Positions 32,681-43,740 of a stretch of 64,000 nt of DNA are shown here, one piece after another. Below the pieces are notes generated by a model. It ran no database searches. It saw nothing but the letters and a program-made list of their open reading frames with translations, and was not told the origin of the DNA. The DNA lies in assembly GCF_003286085.1 (NCBI RefSeq), contig NW_020825368.1, positions 62,001 to 126,000 on the forward strand. Direction: 5' to 3'. Within the stretch, counting starts at the first letter, position 1; the number at the start of each line of letters is the position of its first letter. Position numbers and translations under genes: made by a program. This stretch comes from Drosophila persimilis. Lineage: Eukaryota > Arthropoda > Insecta > Diptera > Drosophilidae.

Positions 32681-32867
32681 GTGCTCATATCTTCTAAACT
32701 AAAAGATTATTTCGAAAATCTTAGACTATCGACACCCTTATGTTCTGAGAACGACGAGTATGTTATTGAGAAAGATCGCGTTTTTCGCAAATATGACAGC
32801 AGGCTGCTATGGATTGCGCCAAGGCAGTTAAGATTCTATATTCTACATGAATGTCACAACATGAGAA
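32681..32867 (+). pseudogene. Ty3/gypsy RNase H-integrase linker fragment
   Basis: The frame reads DEYVIEKDRVFRKYDSRLLW then PRQLRFYILHECHN, the stretch just before and into the H2C2 zinc-binding domain of integrase in Drosophila gypsy-group elements. The frame runs on past 32867 but the later part is unrelated (CR1-like, antisense). Confidence 0.6.
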
Positions 32868-33235
32868 GTGAAGTTGAGTCCACTGCAATCAGAACACTAC
32901 CTGCACATAATAATGTGAATAGTATGTTGGGCTGGTTTAGGAGAGTTATGGGCGGCCTATATATGTTCTTAGCCTTAAACTCTTTCACACCCAATTGCCT
33001 GGCCAAAATGTGTCAGATCAAATGGTATCAAATTGACTTGAATTACTCCACCTTTAAGCCGACGTCTTTTATTTTGCTTTTTAGTTTTTTTTAGTTTTCA
33101 GGTCTGGAGGACAAAAACTTGCCGCTTTGGTGGTGCACTACACTGTCGCAGCGCCTGCAGGGGACTTTCTGCTGATCTTAGGTGATCTCCTTCTTACAAG
33201 TTTTTTTGGCGCTGACCACCGAGAGCGAAAAGAAA
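32868..33235 (-). pseudogene. Degraded CR1-like LINE fragment
   Basis: On minus: 33225-33115 matches the ORF1 zinc-finger region of copy A (SAKKTCKKEIT, then PCRRCDSVVHH-type residues, with a stop in between); 33000-32940 matches the ORF1-ORF2 junction (GGCCAAAAT, TAAACTCTTTCACACC); 32920-32870 matches the endonuclease (CAATCAGAACACTACCTGC). Large deletions separate the pieces. It is a more diverged copy of the family at 1-3790. Confidence 0.65.
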
Positions 33236-33479
33236 AGAACAAAACAGGTACGTATGTACATATGTACATACAAATGTACTGTGATCCGTGCCATTAGCGA
33301 AAAATGCCATAGATAAGCTAATATCAGCTGCTTGACCCGACGAATTTGCTGCCTAACCCAACAAAAAAATGTAACCCGATTTTTCTTTAAAAAAAATGGT
33401 TGTTGTATTTCGAGAAAACCACCATAGCTTTCCTTCAAGCTCATTTATAGTTATTTATGTAGCTTGTGAGTCGCTGCTA

Positions 33480-33715
33480 CCGCCGACTGTAATTTTTTAT
33501 CCGATACAGATTTTCGTTCTTTGTGGGGGCGGAAGAGGGCGTGGAAAATTTTGAAACAAACTTGATTCAGTGTGATATCACAGAAGCTTGGGTACAAAAT
33601 TTCGTTGCTGTAGCTCATGTAGTCTCTGAGAGCTAGGCGTCAACAAGACTGACAAACGGACATGCGGACGGACGGACAGACACTACACAGACATCCGTTT
33701 TGCAGTCAGGTTATG
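33480..33715 (-). mobile_element. DINE-like fragment
   Basis: Matches the DINE middle (GATTTTCGTTCTTTGTGGG, TATCACAGAAGCTTGGG, GGACGGACGGACAGAC) in the same orientation as 13911-15026. Both ends are missing. Confidence 0.65.
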
Positions 33716-34569
33716 CTCGGACAGCAAAGCATAATCTTCGACTAGCGAGCGGGACAGCCTCGAGCAGGCTGATATTTAAAAAAGCATAGTCTACAATCTG
33801 AAACAACGAACTTTGTGATTAGCACAATTGCTGACTTTAAAGAGCTGCCAAAAAGCCACACATGGATACAGAAATTCTTATCCAGTGTTGATATTCATTA
33901 AGAGAGAATAACAACACAATTATGAACAAATTTAAAGACAATTGTCGACTTTATACCAAAAAAAGCAATCGTGCCCACTGGGCACTGTGTAACAGTAGAT
34001 AAGAAACAGACGCACTCGGTGAGATCTAGTCGATGACTGCTCCTAGACTCTATCTGCTAGAAGGTATGATAGATAACATACATTTTGCCATCCCAGCTGA
34101 GGTAAGAAATTCAGAACTAAGAAATTACTACTCCTTACTAGTGACGGATATAATCATATACCACTGGTATTCGCCTTTAAATTATTGCGCACTGATCGTT
34201 TCTAAATCCAAATTGATTATCTCGTTCTCTCGTATCGAGTAGTATAGTATTTTTAATATTAATGGCCACTAAATTACGTCAAAAAGAAACTTTATTTACC
34301 ATTAAAAAATAAACATAATTGCTTGCAGGAGAAATTGCTTTTGTTTTTGTATTAGTATGGTATTGTATCTCTGACTAGGAGGCGTGATGTAACCTCCGAT
34401 GTTATCCGTTTATTATTATATATGCTTTCATTTATAGCTTATCCCTTGGTATTTTTTTAACGTGTGAGTTCACCATCCAAAACTCTACATTTGGAGTGGA
34501 CTTGTCTTCATATGTATATTTAAATGCTTAAAAACCTGAAATTTTTAACAACTACACACAGAGTGAAAC
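33716..34569. other. No gene recognised, 3' flank of Gapdh
   Basis: AT-rich sequence with no recognisable coding or repeat family. A second TTTATT (poly(A) signal on minus) is at 34291-34296. Confidence 0.4.
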
Positions 34570-34575
34570 TTTATT
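34570..34575 (-). terminator. Candidate poly(A) signal of Gapdh
   Basis: AATAAA on minus, about 240 bases after the stop codon; the first canonical hexamer I see downstream apart from AT-rich variants. Confidence 0.4.
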
Positions 34576-34814
34576 TAATAACAATAATCATATTTATATA
34601 TGCATGAATGTATGTATTTAAAATTTTCCAATGTTGCTGTAGCTTTAAGAGCAAAATAAAAAAAAGCCTTTTTTAAAATAGGTCTGCTTCACCGGGTCCA
34701 CTGGGAATTATATAATTGTAACCATGGTAATAGTGCCCTGCCCTTTTTTCTCCTCTCGGTTGGGTTTCGGTCCCGGTTAACGCTAATAAGCTAATATTTT
34801 TGCAAGTATTCTTT

Positions 34815-35849
<1,035 letters not shown>

Positions 35850-35943
35850 CTAGAAAAAAAAAAATGTTGTACACATATGTATGTGTAATTAGTAAATTGG
35901 AAAAAGAGTAATGAGTAGCCGTTAAGAAGTGGAAGTTCACTAC
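35850..35943 (-). other. Possible 5' UTR intron of Gapdh
   Basis: On minus, a T-rich tract followed by CTAG at 35850-35853 gives a good acceptor 36 bases before the ATG, and AACG/GTAGTG at 35943 is a possible donor, for a 94-base intron. The donor is weak, so a more distal donor is possible. No promoter element was recognised; GAGAG runs on minus near 36157-36172 might bind GAGA factor. Confidence 0.35.
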
Positions 35944-36172
35944 CGTTCAGTTCGCTTGCAAGGAATCGACTGTGCTATCTCTGAAGCATTGAAAACTTTC
36001 GTTGAGTTAAAATATTCCGAGAAAATTTTCAAAGTCATTTGAAGGACGTTTACTTCAAGCAGCGTAACCAACCACAGAAGGCGAGCTTTTCCTCTCATCA
36101 AAAGCGTTGTCCACGCCATGATGAAAACAGCTAGAGGTGGCCTTGCAAATGGTATGTTCTCTCTCCTCTCTG

Positions 36173-36640
36173 CGCATATGACGCCAGTTTTTAAATTTAA
36201 TTTAGAACACCTATTTCTTTAATATTAGTCTTTTTGCTTTATTTATTGCCTTACCGAAATCTTAAGCCAGCCTTTTTATATATGTATATTTTTTATATGT
36301 ACATAAAAAGTGCATACATACATACATACATATGTAAGCAAACAAAGTGGGCTAAGTGGCCACACCATGTCTTTTCCACTTCAAAAAGGTTGTCATCGGG
36401 CAAATGTACGTACAAAATATATATGTATATATGAATAAAGTATATATGTAACCTCCACTTGCTTTTTACAATAAAACAAGCAATGTTAACAACAAAGACT
36501 TCTTTCAAATAGGTAACTGGTTTAAAAAAGGGGCAAAAATACAGTGACGTCATAAAATTTAATCGAGCAGTCTATACCTTATATTGTGAGTAACATGAGT
36601 AAATGTTACCCAACAGACATTATGAGTATGTATTTTTGTT
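36173..36640. other. Gapdh upstream region, no gene recognised
   Basis: AT-rich with TACATA and ATATG simple repeats around 36280-36450. Small frames here encode only Tyr/Ile/His runs produced by these repeats and are not genes. Confidence 0.4.
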
Positions 36641-36654
36641 CTCCAAAAGTGAAA

Positions 36655-37014
36655 ACATACCTTTCAAAATTTTGCCTCACCCCCTTCCGGCCAACAAAGA
36701 ACGAAAATCTGTGGCATCCACAATATTGAAGATACGAGAAAACTAAAAACGCACAATCATAGAGACTGACCCTATGTACCAGATTTCCGTATTTTAATCA
36801 GATCAAATTGTTATTATAGCCAAAAGTAACAAATTAATTTTCGGTCGCTTCGCAATGCCCGACGACACGTTCAGACTGATTTTCTGTCTCTCTAGCACAC
36901 ACATTTTATCGCTCAATGTACGCGCCGTCTGCCGGAGGAGAGCCATACTGACTAGGTATCGGGTATAAATGTAGAGTTGCGGTCGTAGCAGCAACTCACA
37001 ACGTTCCCTTCGTT
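36655..37014 (+). mobile_element. DINE-like 3' half
   Basis: Reads as the second half of the DINE at 41046-42136: CACCCCCTTCCGGCC, AAACTAAAAACGCA, GCCGGAGGAGAGCCATACTGACT, TATCGGGTATAAATG, hairpin arms GAGTTGC/GCAACTC and the end CAACGTTCCCTTCG. The first half is missing. More diverged than the 41-56 kb copies. Confidence 0.75.
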
Positions 37015-37819
37015 TTTAATTTGAATTGTGGTTGGGGATCGAAAATCCTTTTGCAAATTTAAGCAGTTATTTTGCATTTAAAATATAACATATTACTAGG
37101 AAATTTAATATTAATACAGAGTTTTAATTATTATATTATCCATCCAATTATAAATGGCAAAAGGATTTTTGAAGAAGATACAAATTTCATAAGCATATTT
37201 CATACACATAAAACAATTGATATTTATGGGCTGTGCTCATCTTACTATTAATTTGTATTTGGTTTGACCGCTTGGCCGGAGAGTTATTTATGAATTGGCT
37301 CCACGTAAACATTTAATTCGAAATAGTTATTAGTTCGTTCAGTTCAGTCAAAAAAAATAATCAGAGCAAAATTGGCCTCGGAAACACACATAAGTTTGTA
37401 CATACACAGATTCAAAAGAATATATGTAAGTTTAAGCGCATTTTGTTAAGTTTAAATATAATGTAGTACCCAGGATATAAGTCGAAGAGCTGAGCCCCTA
37501 TTTGTAACAACAATTATGTTTTCTAATACACCAGCCAGCTAGCAAAATTGTATCTGAAAAGTATAGCAATCGATCATCTTGATTGATTGAATTGATTTTG
37601 AATCAAAACTGAAACGTGTACGCTTTACAAAAAAATATACGTATTTTTTTTTTAAATTGTGTGAGTAATATGTATTCTTTTTAATTTATCTTCAAATCAA
37701 ATCAGATCAAATCTTTACCGACAATGCCGTATTTAAAGAAGGATAAAAAATATAGCGAACGCATCTACTGAAGAAGAACAACAAATGGTTGAGTACCTGT
37801 CGACGAATCGAGCGGAATA
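37015..37819. other. No gene recognised
   Basis: AT-rich sequence. A short stretch near 37330-37400 (TTCGTTCAGTTCAGTC) could be a promoter-like or LTR remnant, but nothing can be supported. Confidence 0.3.
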
Positions 37820-38440
37820 ATTTAATTTCCTCAGAATTTCTGTAAATTTGTCACAACAAAAGACAAGCTCATCAACAAAGTATTCCTAAAAATCATTTTC
37901 AGCTACAAAAAAAAATGGTTGAGTGAGAGAGCGATTTTAGCAGCTAGGAATATGATGTAAATGACCTTAATTGCATAATTCAGAGCGAGATCATTGGAAA
38001 ATGCATTCATTGAAATCTATTGACTGTGTTACCAAAAACCAACTATACAACTGAATTTGTAAAATCCTTGGATGTCCCAAGCTTACAACCGTACCATTTA
38101 TGCCTAAAGGTTGGCTCCGTAGTAATCATGCTTAGAAACATAAACCAAGAAAAACTGTGCAACGGTACGCGTTTGGTGGTAAGAAAATTGATGAACAATT
38201 TAATTTGCGCGACGATACTCAAAGGAGAATTCGAAGGTGAGGAAGCTCTCATTCCTAGGACTCTGATGATCTCAACAGATATGCCGTTTGGGTTTAAAAA
38301 ACTTAAATTTTTGATACGTCTTGCATTCCCTATGACTATTAACAAATCAGAAGGCCAATCCTTGAAATTATGTGGTCTGAATCTGAAAATAAACATGATA
38401 CAATCCAAAATCTGATTATTTATTGCCTATAAGGCGGAAA
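37820..38440 (+). pseudogene. Helentron helicase, C-terminal fragment
   Basis: Up to 38020 the frame is broken but FCKFVTTKDKLINKVF and WLSERAILAARN are readable. The open frame 38020-38415 has FVKSLDVPSLQPYHLCLKVG, MLRNINQEKLCNGTRL, IPRTLMISTDMPFGFKKL and FPMTINKSEGQSLKLCGLNL, the last motifs of the Pif1-type helicase in animal Helitrons. The Walker motifs and the Rep domain are absent. It is probably the 3' part of a Helentron ending near 38544. Confidence 0.8.
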
Positions 38441-38546
38441 AAAGTTCACCGGGTCAATTCAAAATTATTCGCTACAAATTGTCCAAATTTAATTAAGAAT
38501 TTTTCTTTGTAGCTTGGAGGAATAACGTCTGCCGGGCTAGCTAGTT
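38441..38546 (+). other. Probable Helentron 3' end
   Basis: After the helicase, a GTCTGCCGGGCTAGCTAG stretch ends near 38544 and resembles the CTAG ending of Helitron-type elements. The usual hairpin before the end is not obvious beyond the short GCTAGC palindrome. Confidence 0.45.
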
Positions 38547-38714
38547 TCCTTTTATTTATATTTTTGGGGTATGTAGGGAACATGATGGAATTATAATTAC
38601 ATCATGATGGGGACCACGAAAATGTTTATTGTGTAATGATTTCTGTTTGCTTGTGTACAGAACGTAACTGAAATTTAGCTTTTGATGAGCTTTCTGCGAA
38701 CAAAGCTCAACAGT

Positions 38715-39375
38715 GAATACATACATATGTACATAAACACTTAATATATGTATGTATGTACTTTCGTATTTAAAGAAAAAACAAGCATACATATCTATGG
38801 ATATACATATATCCATATATTATAAATATATCATGTATGTAAATAGATGTTAATGTATTTATGCATATGTAAACGCTGAGATTACCTATGTATTTACATG
38901 TATGTATGCATATGTAGGTATATGCATACATATGTATGTGTTTGACTGTCGCACTCGAATTTGCAAGCTCGTATGCACCACGTACAGTTATTCAAGAAAG
39001 ATTTGTTACACATTGAGCAAAAAACTGTTGATAGTTGGCGAGTCCCACAACTACATATCACCAAATATTGATTCTGAATTTGTAATAACTTGAGATTCAT
39101 TATGATTCCAAAGGAATTTGGCATTTGACTGATTCTAATCAGTAAATCCTGGCTCAGAAAATGTATACATATACATACATAAGTATGTATATTAGTACAC
39201 ATGTACATACATACATATGTACATACATAGGTAGTCAGGGAAAGTGTGCGAAAGTTTTACGAGGTCAAATTGTGCTTACATATGTACATATGTATGTATT
39301 TACGTACAAATTGGATGAGCGGGTAATATGGATATTTGTATGTATGTATGAACATATATGTACATATGTATATGG
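38715..39375. repeat. TACATA/TATG-rich simple sequence
   Basis: Repeated clusters of TACATACATATGTA and related palindromic units at 38716-38770, 38800-38940, 39160-39240 and 39280-39375, with sequence of normal complexity between them. Frames inside encode Tyr/His/Met-rich repeats only. 39376-39830 is plain AT-rich DNA with no gene. Confidence 0.7.
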
Positions 39376-40289
39376 ATGAAAAAAGGCATAACCGTGTGAC
39401 CACTTCAGAGAAGTCTTTGGCGATGTTCGTATTTATTGTTTTAAAATCAATATACGAAAATGAAAAAAAAAAACAATTCAAAATACATATAATTTTACCA
39501 TACACTTAACAAAGAAAAATATGAGAATTCCAATCTTAGATAAATATGTATACATAATTTAATATGAGTTAATATCAGATTTTATGAAGAAAAAGATTTA
39601 TAAAAGAATTTAAATTTGTTGCAATGTGACTATTTCCAACGACTATAAAAATAAACCAAGATTTATTATTTATTTAATATATTTACATTATTCACTTCGA
39701 CGTTTTTTTATGACTTTTTTCTTCTGCCGTCATCTACTTCTATCGCTCCTCAACCTCGAATAATTCATTTGTGTAGCTAAATTTTTATTTTACAAAGTAC
39801 CTTTAATATTCTTAGCTTATTAGCGAATGAACACTTAGGATGGTACCATTCAGGTACCATGACCTTCCTACTCTTCTTTAACGAAAAAGTTGACACTACT
39901 TTTCGTTGAGTAGTTTCTGAACATACGCGAAAACTTCGTTTGAAATGGTACCGTGCGAAAACTTTAAAGTATTTGACTGGAGCAGGAGCCTTTTTACTGG
40001 GCGATTGTAAAATTTTTCTGCATCATGCAACATTGAATGTATCCTAGTCCCTTTAATGCCGAAAGATTCCTCTTTCTTACGCTAATGCGCGCAGCCACTC
40101 TAGTTGAAAACTAATTTAGAAGCTCCGAAAAAAACAAACACACGCAAGTGCGCACATTGCTGACTTAGCTGAGCTGAAAACTTAAAAAGCTCACCCAGAT
40201 CAGCTCAGCTTGGTTTGATTCGTTACTATGGCAGCTGTTCGGAGCAGCAGCCGTCTATAGCTCAGACGAGCTCATACATGCACACACGT

Positions 40290-40520
40290 ATGTAACATAT
40301 GTTTCGACCTTTCCTTTCTAGTCGCAGTCCATATCGTCGTCGAAAGCGCAGCATCGGTTCGCATACCTAACTTTTGTATTTATAAAAATTTCATGAAAAC
40401 ATTGAACAATAAAACACTAAATTAAAAGCTAACAACGGAGAAATTTTAGTCGTAAATGTGAGGTCAGATTTGCTGAAAAATCTTTGCAGCTTCCAACATT
40501 TTGGTGACAGCGACGTGATT
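40290..40520 (+). mobile_element. LTR end and primer-binding site remnant
   Basis: TATTTATAAAAATTT at 40377-40390 and AATAAA at 40408-40413 could be the TATA and poly(A) signals of an LTR ending CTTCCAACA at 40498. TGGTGACAGCGACGTGATT at 40502-40520 then matches the tRNA-Trp-type primer site with two changes. The LTR start is not located, and no gag follows. Confidence 0.45.
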
Positions 40521-41045
40521 GCCTTGGACCTAACGTAATTAAAAATTGGTAAAGCAGTTAGTCAAAAAAGTACCGAGCCAAAAATCGTTGTAGCCGACCG
40601 TGCCAGTTCTAGTGTGAGGAACCGCGGTTCCCACAGGCCGAATTCGGTGGTGGAGATCCGTAGCTAAGTAAAATTGTCATATCTAGCCCTAAGTCCTAAT
40701 ATAATACGAATAAAACGAAATTAGATTACCGAAAAGTAAGGCTTTATTATTTGTCGTTGGGGCAACAATAAAAATACATTGCAGCGAATCTGCCGACCGC
40801 TGAGCTAGCCCAGCAAACTCAAGAGGACCAATAAGTAGGTCCGTTACACTAGCTACCCGCTATTCGTTTTCGTTTTCACTTTCCGTATCTGCTTCAGCCT
40901 GCGCAACGCACTGTCGAGACCGGCTGCATAGAGTTATTCGCCGTCGTTTTCTTCAGCGAGCTCTTGTGACCGGCTGCACATAGCTCTCTGGAATTCGAAT
41001 TCGAATCAGAGCAAAATCTTGATCGTTCACTTGTACATGACTGTT
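40521..41045. other. LTR-like debris, no gene recognised
   Basis: An end-like GTCCGTTACA at 40839-40848, preceded by a small palindrome (GGACC/GGTCC, 40825-40842), is like the right end of the insert at 12757-13439. AATAAA occurs near 40708. 40849-41045 is unassigned, with two GACCGGCTGCA units at 40919 and 40977. Confidence 0.35.
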
Positions 41046-42136
41046 TTTATACCCGATACTCAAAATGAGTATTGGGGTATATTAGATTTGTGGTAAAAGT
41101 GGATGTGTGTAACGTCCAGAAGGAATCGTTTCCGACCCCATAATGTATATATATTCTTGATCAGCATCAATAGCCGAGTCGATTGAGCCCTGTCTGTCTG
41201 TCCGTCTGTCCGTCTGTCCGTCCGTCCGTCCGTCCGTCTGTCCGTCCCCTTCAGCGCCTAGTGCTCAAAGACTATAAGAGCTAGAGCAACGTTGTTTTGG
41301 TTCCAGACTTCTGTGATATGTCACTGCTACAAAAATATTTCAAAACTTCGCCCCGCCCACTTCCGCCCCACAAAGGACGAAAATCTGTGGCATCCACATT
41401 TTTAAAGATACGATAAAACCAAAAACGCAGAATCGTAGAGGATGACTATATGTTCCAGAGCGTAAAATCTCAACCAGCTCGTATAATTATTATAGCCAGA
41501 ATCAAGAAAACAATTTCATTCTTTCTCGCTCTGTCTCTCTCTAACACACAGGTTTCATGGTCGATTTTGCCAATTGCAAAATATGAGTTCAAGGATCTCA
41601 GAACCTATAAGAGCCAGAGCAACCAAATTTGGTATCCATACTCCTGTGATATCGGACCTTGACCGTTTTGTGTCGAAATTTCGCCACACCCCCTTCCGCC
41701 CTCGCTAAGGACGAAAATCTGAGGCATCCACAAATCTCAGAGACTATTAAGGCTAGAGTAACCAAATTTGTTATCCGCACTTCTGTTAGATCTCACTATA
41801 AAACGTATATCTCAAATTCCGCCCAACCCCCTTCCGCCCCCACAAAAGACGAAAAACTGTTGCATCCACAATATTGAGGATACGAAAAAACTAAAAACTA
41901 TCAGATTGCTGAATCTGGATCAGATCAGATCATTTTTATAGCCAAAGGGAACAAATCAATTTGCAGTGGCTACGCAGCGCCCGACGTCACGCTCAGACTG
42001 ATTTTCTGTCTCTCTCGCACTCTTTGTCGTGTCGTTTAATATTAGCGGCGTCTGACGGAGGAGAGCCATACTGACTTAGTATCGGGTATAACTGTAGAGT
42101 TGCGGTGTCCGCAGCAACTCACAACGTTCCCCCTCG
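41046..42136 (+). mobile_element. DINE-1/mini-me-like element (DINE-1 of the array)
   Basis: Starts TTTTATACCCGATACTCA, has a GTCT/GTCC tract at 41190-41247, the inverted match AGTATCGGGTATA at 42079-42091 to its own start, a hairpin at 42097-42120 and the end CCCCCTCG. Non-coding. It cuts the LINE fragment that follows: the LINE reading frame runs straight into the DINE end. It differs from the copy at 48275 by scattered changes up to about 41771 and is then almost identical. Confidence 0.85.
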
Positions 42137-42691
42137 TTTGATTAATAATTGATGTAAATTGTTATAATATTTAAAGATTATGAATTTCCTTCTGAGCCCG
42201 GCAAACCTTTGGCAATCGAAGATCAGGTGTTCGGCATATTCAGTTACATTGCACGTTTCGCAGATATTTGAGTCAATTGCTTTGATTCTGTGTAGGAAGA
42301 CTTTGTCGAATGTGTGTCCTGTCATAAGTCTGTTAATGGTCTTGATGCTTTTAGCATTCCATTTAAGAGAATAATACCAGGGTTTACTGGGTATGTCTGG
42401 AAAAATGTCTATGAGGCTGGATCCCTTCGTCCTGCACTTCATCCTGTAGTCCTCATTCCATTTGTATACTAAAAAGTTCCTAATTTCTCTTTGAGCCTCC
42501 GTGTAGCTGTATTTTATATTTATTGTAACCCCCTCACTTGTAGCAGCCTTTGCTGCTATGTCAGTCTTTTCGTTGATGGCCACACTCTTGTGACCAGGGA
42601 CCCATAGAATGTTAAGATTCTGAATGTCTGATTGGTTAATTATGTTGTGAATATCATTCACTAGGTACGAGTCTGTATTCTTATTTTTAAA
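42137..42691 (-). pseudogene. LINE RNase H and Cys/His fragment, unit 1
   Basis: The minus frame (42688 to 42137) encodes LNILWVPGHKSVAINEKTDI and AKAATSEG, the last part of a LINE RNase H domain with its Asp, then INRLMTGHTFDKVFLHRIKA and CETCNVTEYAEHLIFDCQRF, a CX2C...HX4C finger typical of I and Jockey-like elements that carry RNase H. The frame is open but both ends are replaced by DINE sequence. It does not match the LOA or I-like copies elsewhere in the window closely, so it is a separate family. Confidence 0.7.
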
Positions 42692-42714
42692 TATACCCGA
42701 TACTCAAAATAAGT
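42692..42714 (+). mobile_element. First 23 bases of a DINE, split by BEL insertion
   Basis: TATACCCGATACTCAAAA then TAAGT. The rest of this DINE resumes at 48275 with TAAGTATTGGGG, so the BEL element sits 23 bases into a DINE with TAAGT repeated on both sides. Confidence 0.85.
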
Positions 42715-43100
42715 TGTTACGGCAGAAACCGCAGCGGCAGCTCTAAATATCACTGCGCCTAACAGTCCTGAATATCACTGCGCCTAACAGCCCTGAATAT
42801 CACTGCGTTAACAGCACAAACATTAACAGCGCTGAGCAAAGGGTTAATTAGGGCGAAGGGCAGACAAAGGCAGGAAGAACGAAAACAAAAGGCAGCAGAA
42901 AAAGCACTGAAGCGGTACAAGTTTTTTAGCGCTAGCTCTCGTAGTTTAACACCCGCCCGACATTGTAAATGAATAAATAAGTGAAACAAACAAATGAATA
43001 AAACCGATTTAAAGAACAAAACCACGGGAGGCGTATTGAACACGGGAGGCTTATCAAACGTACGGCCCCAGATTTGGAGGCGTTGCCCGGCGCGGCAATA
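42715..43100 (+). repeat. BEL 5' LTR, unit 1 (386 bp)
   Basis: TGTTACGGCAG to GCGGCAATA. Has GCGTTAACAGC and a single GGAAGAACG, whereas the 3' LTR has GCGTTAGCAGC and a 7-base extra GGAAGAA. Confidence 0.9.
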
Positions 43101-43239
43101 TTCTAAAAAACTTTTCCTGCGCAACAGAGAGCAAATCGAATAATTACGACCGGCAGAAAGAAGATCGGCGTGCGACGCAGTCAGCTGCGTCACGAGGGAT
43201 TCGACTTTGCAGGACTGTACAAAAAGACACCGGAGTAAA

Positions 43240-43713
43240 ATGGACGGCGTCAAAGGTCAGCAGTCGGAATCTGGCGGTGAGACCCCGTGTGGATTAGGAG
43301 AAATAAATGTGCCAGAAAAGATGCTTGGTGCGTGTTCTGAGACTGAGGGAGGTGCAAGGGAAACTCATCGCGTTAGGGATACATATATAGATGTGATCTC
43401 GGCGGCAACAACGGCCACACCTAACGTGTCCACCACAGCCCCAACGAGCCATCAAGCACCAGAGCATACCAACCAAGGAGGAGGGGTGGATCAAGCCTTC
43501 TCACCAAGAACGAGCCTTTTAGATAGCTGGGAAACGTTCGCTCAGCAGAGAGCGGATGCATTAGGAAGGCCGACGTACGCCACGGCCTTCGAGGGAATGC
43601 GCTCCATCCCGACGCATTCCAGACTGCCTCAAGCAGGAGGGCTCATGAGCTCCACGGTAATCAACGGAGGCTGGGACAGAGCAGTTCCCAACTGGACCGG
43701 AGTCCACATGTAA
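43240..43713 (+). CDS. BEL gag N-terminal part, ended by in-frame stop
   Basis: The ATG at 43240-43242 (MDGVKGQQSES) is the first good start after the LTR leader. The frame encodes 157 residues, low-complexity with Ser/Thr/Pro-rich parts, and ends at TAA 43711-43713 after WTGVHM. The same frame resumes directly (next ATG 43741), so a single nonsense codon, or a programmed stop, separates this from the rest of gag-pol. The function is probably the N-terminal structural part of gag. Identical in unit 2. Confidence 0.65.
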   Translation: MDGVKGQQSESGGETPCGLGEINVPEKMLGACSETEGGARETHRVRDTYIDVISAATTATPNVSTTAPTSHQAPEHTNQGGGVDQAFSPRTSLLDSWETFAQQRADALGRPTYATAFEGMRSIPTHSRLPQAGGLMSSTVINGGWDRAVPNWTGVHM

Positions 43714-43740
43714 GGACCCACGGAAGCAACGCGGACTGGA

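Noticed and set aside
36234..39505. Small Tyr/His/Met-rich frames
   Set aside because: They are translations of TACATA and ATATG simple repeats.
41190..41247. GTCT/GTCC tracts as a CRISPR-like array
   Set aside because: Uninterrupted tetranucleotide repeats without spacers, inside a eukaryotic DINE.
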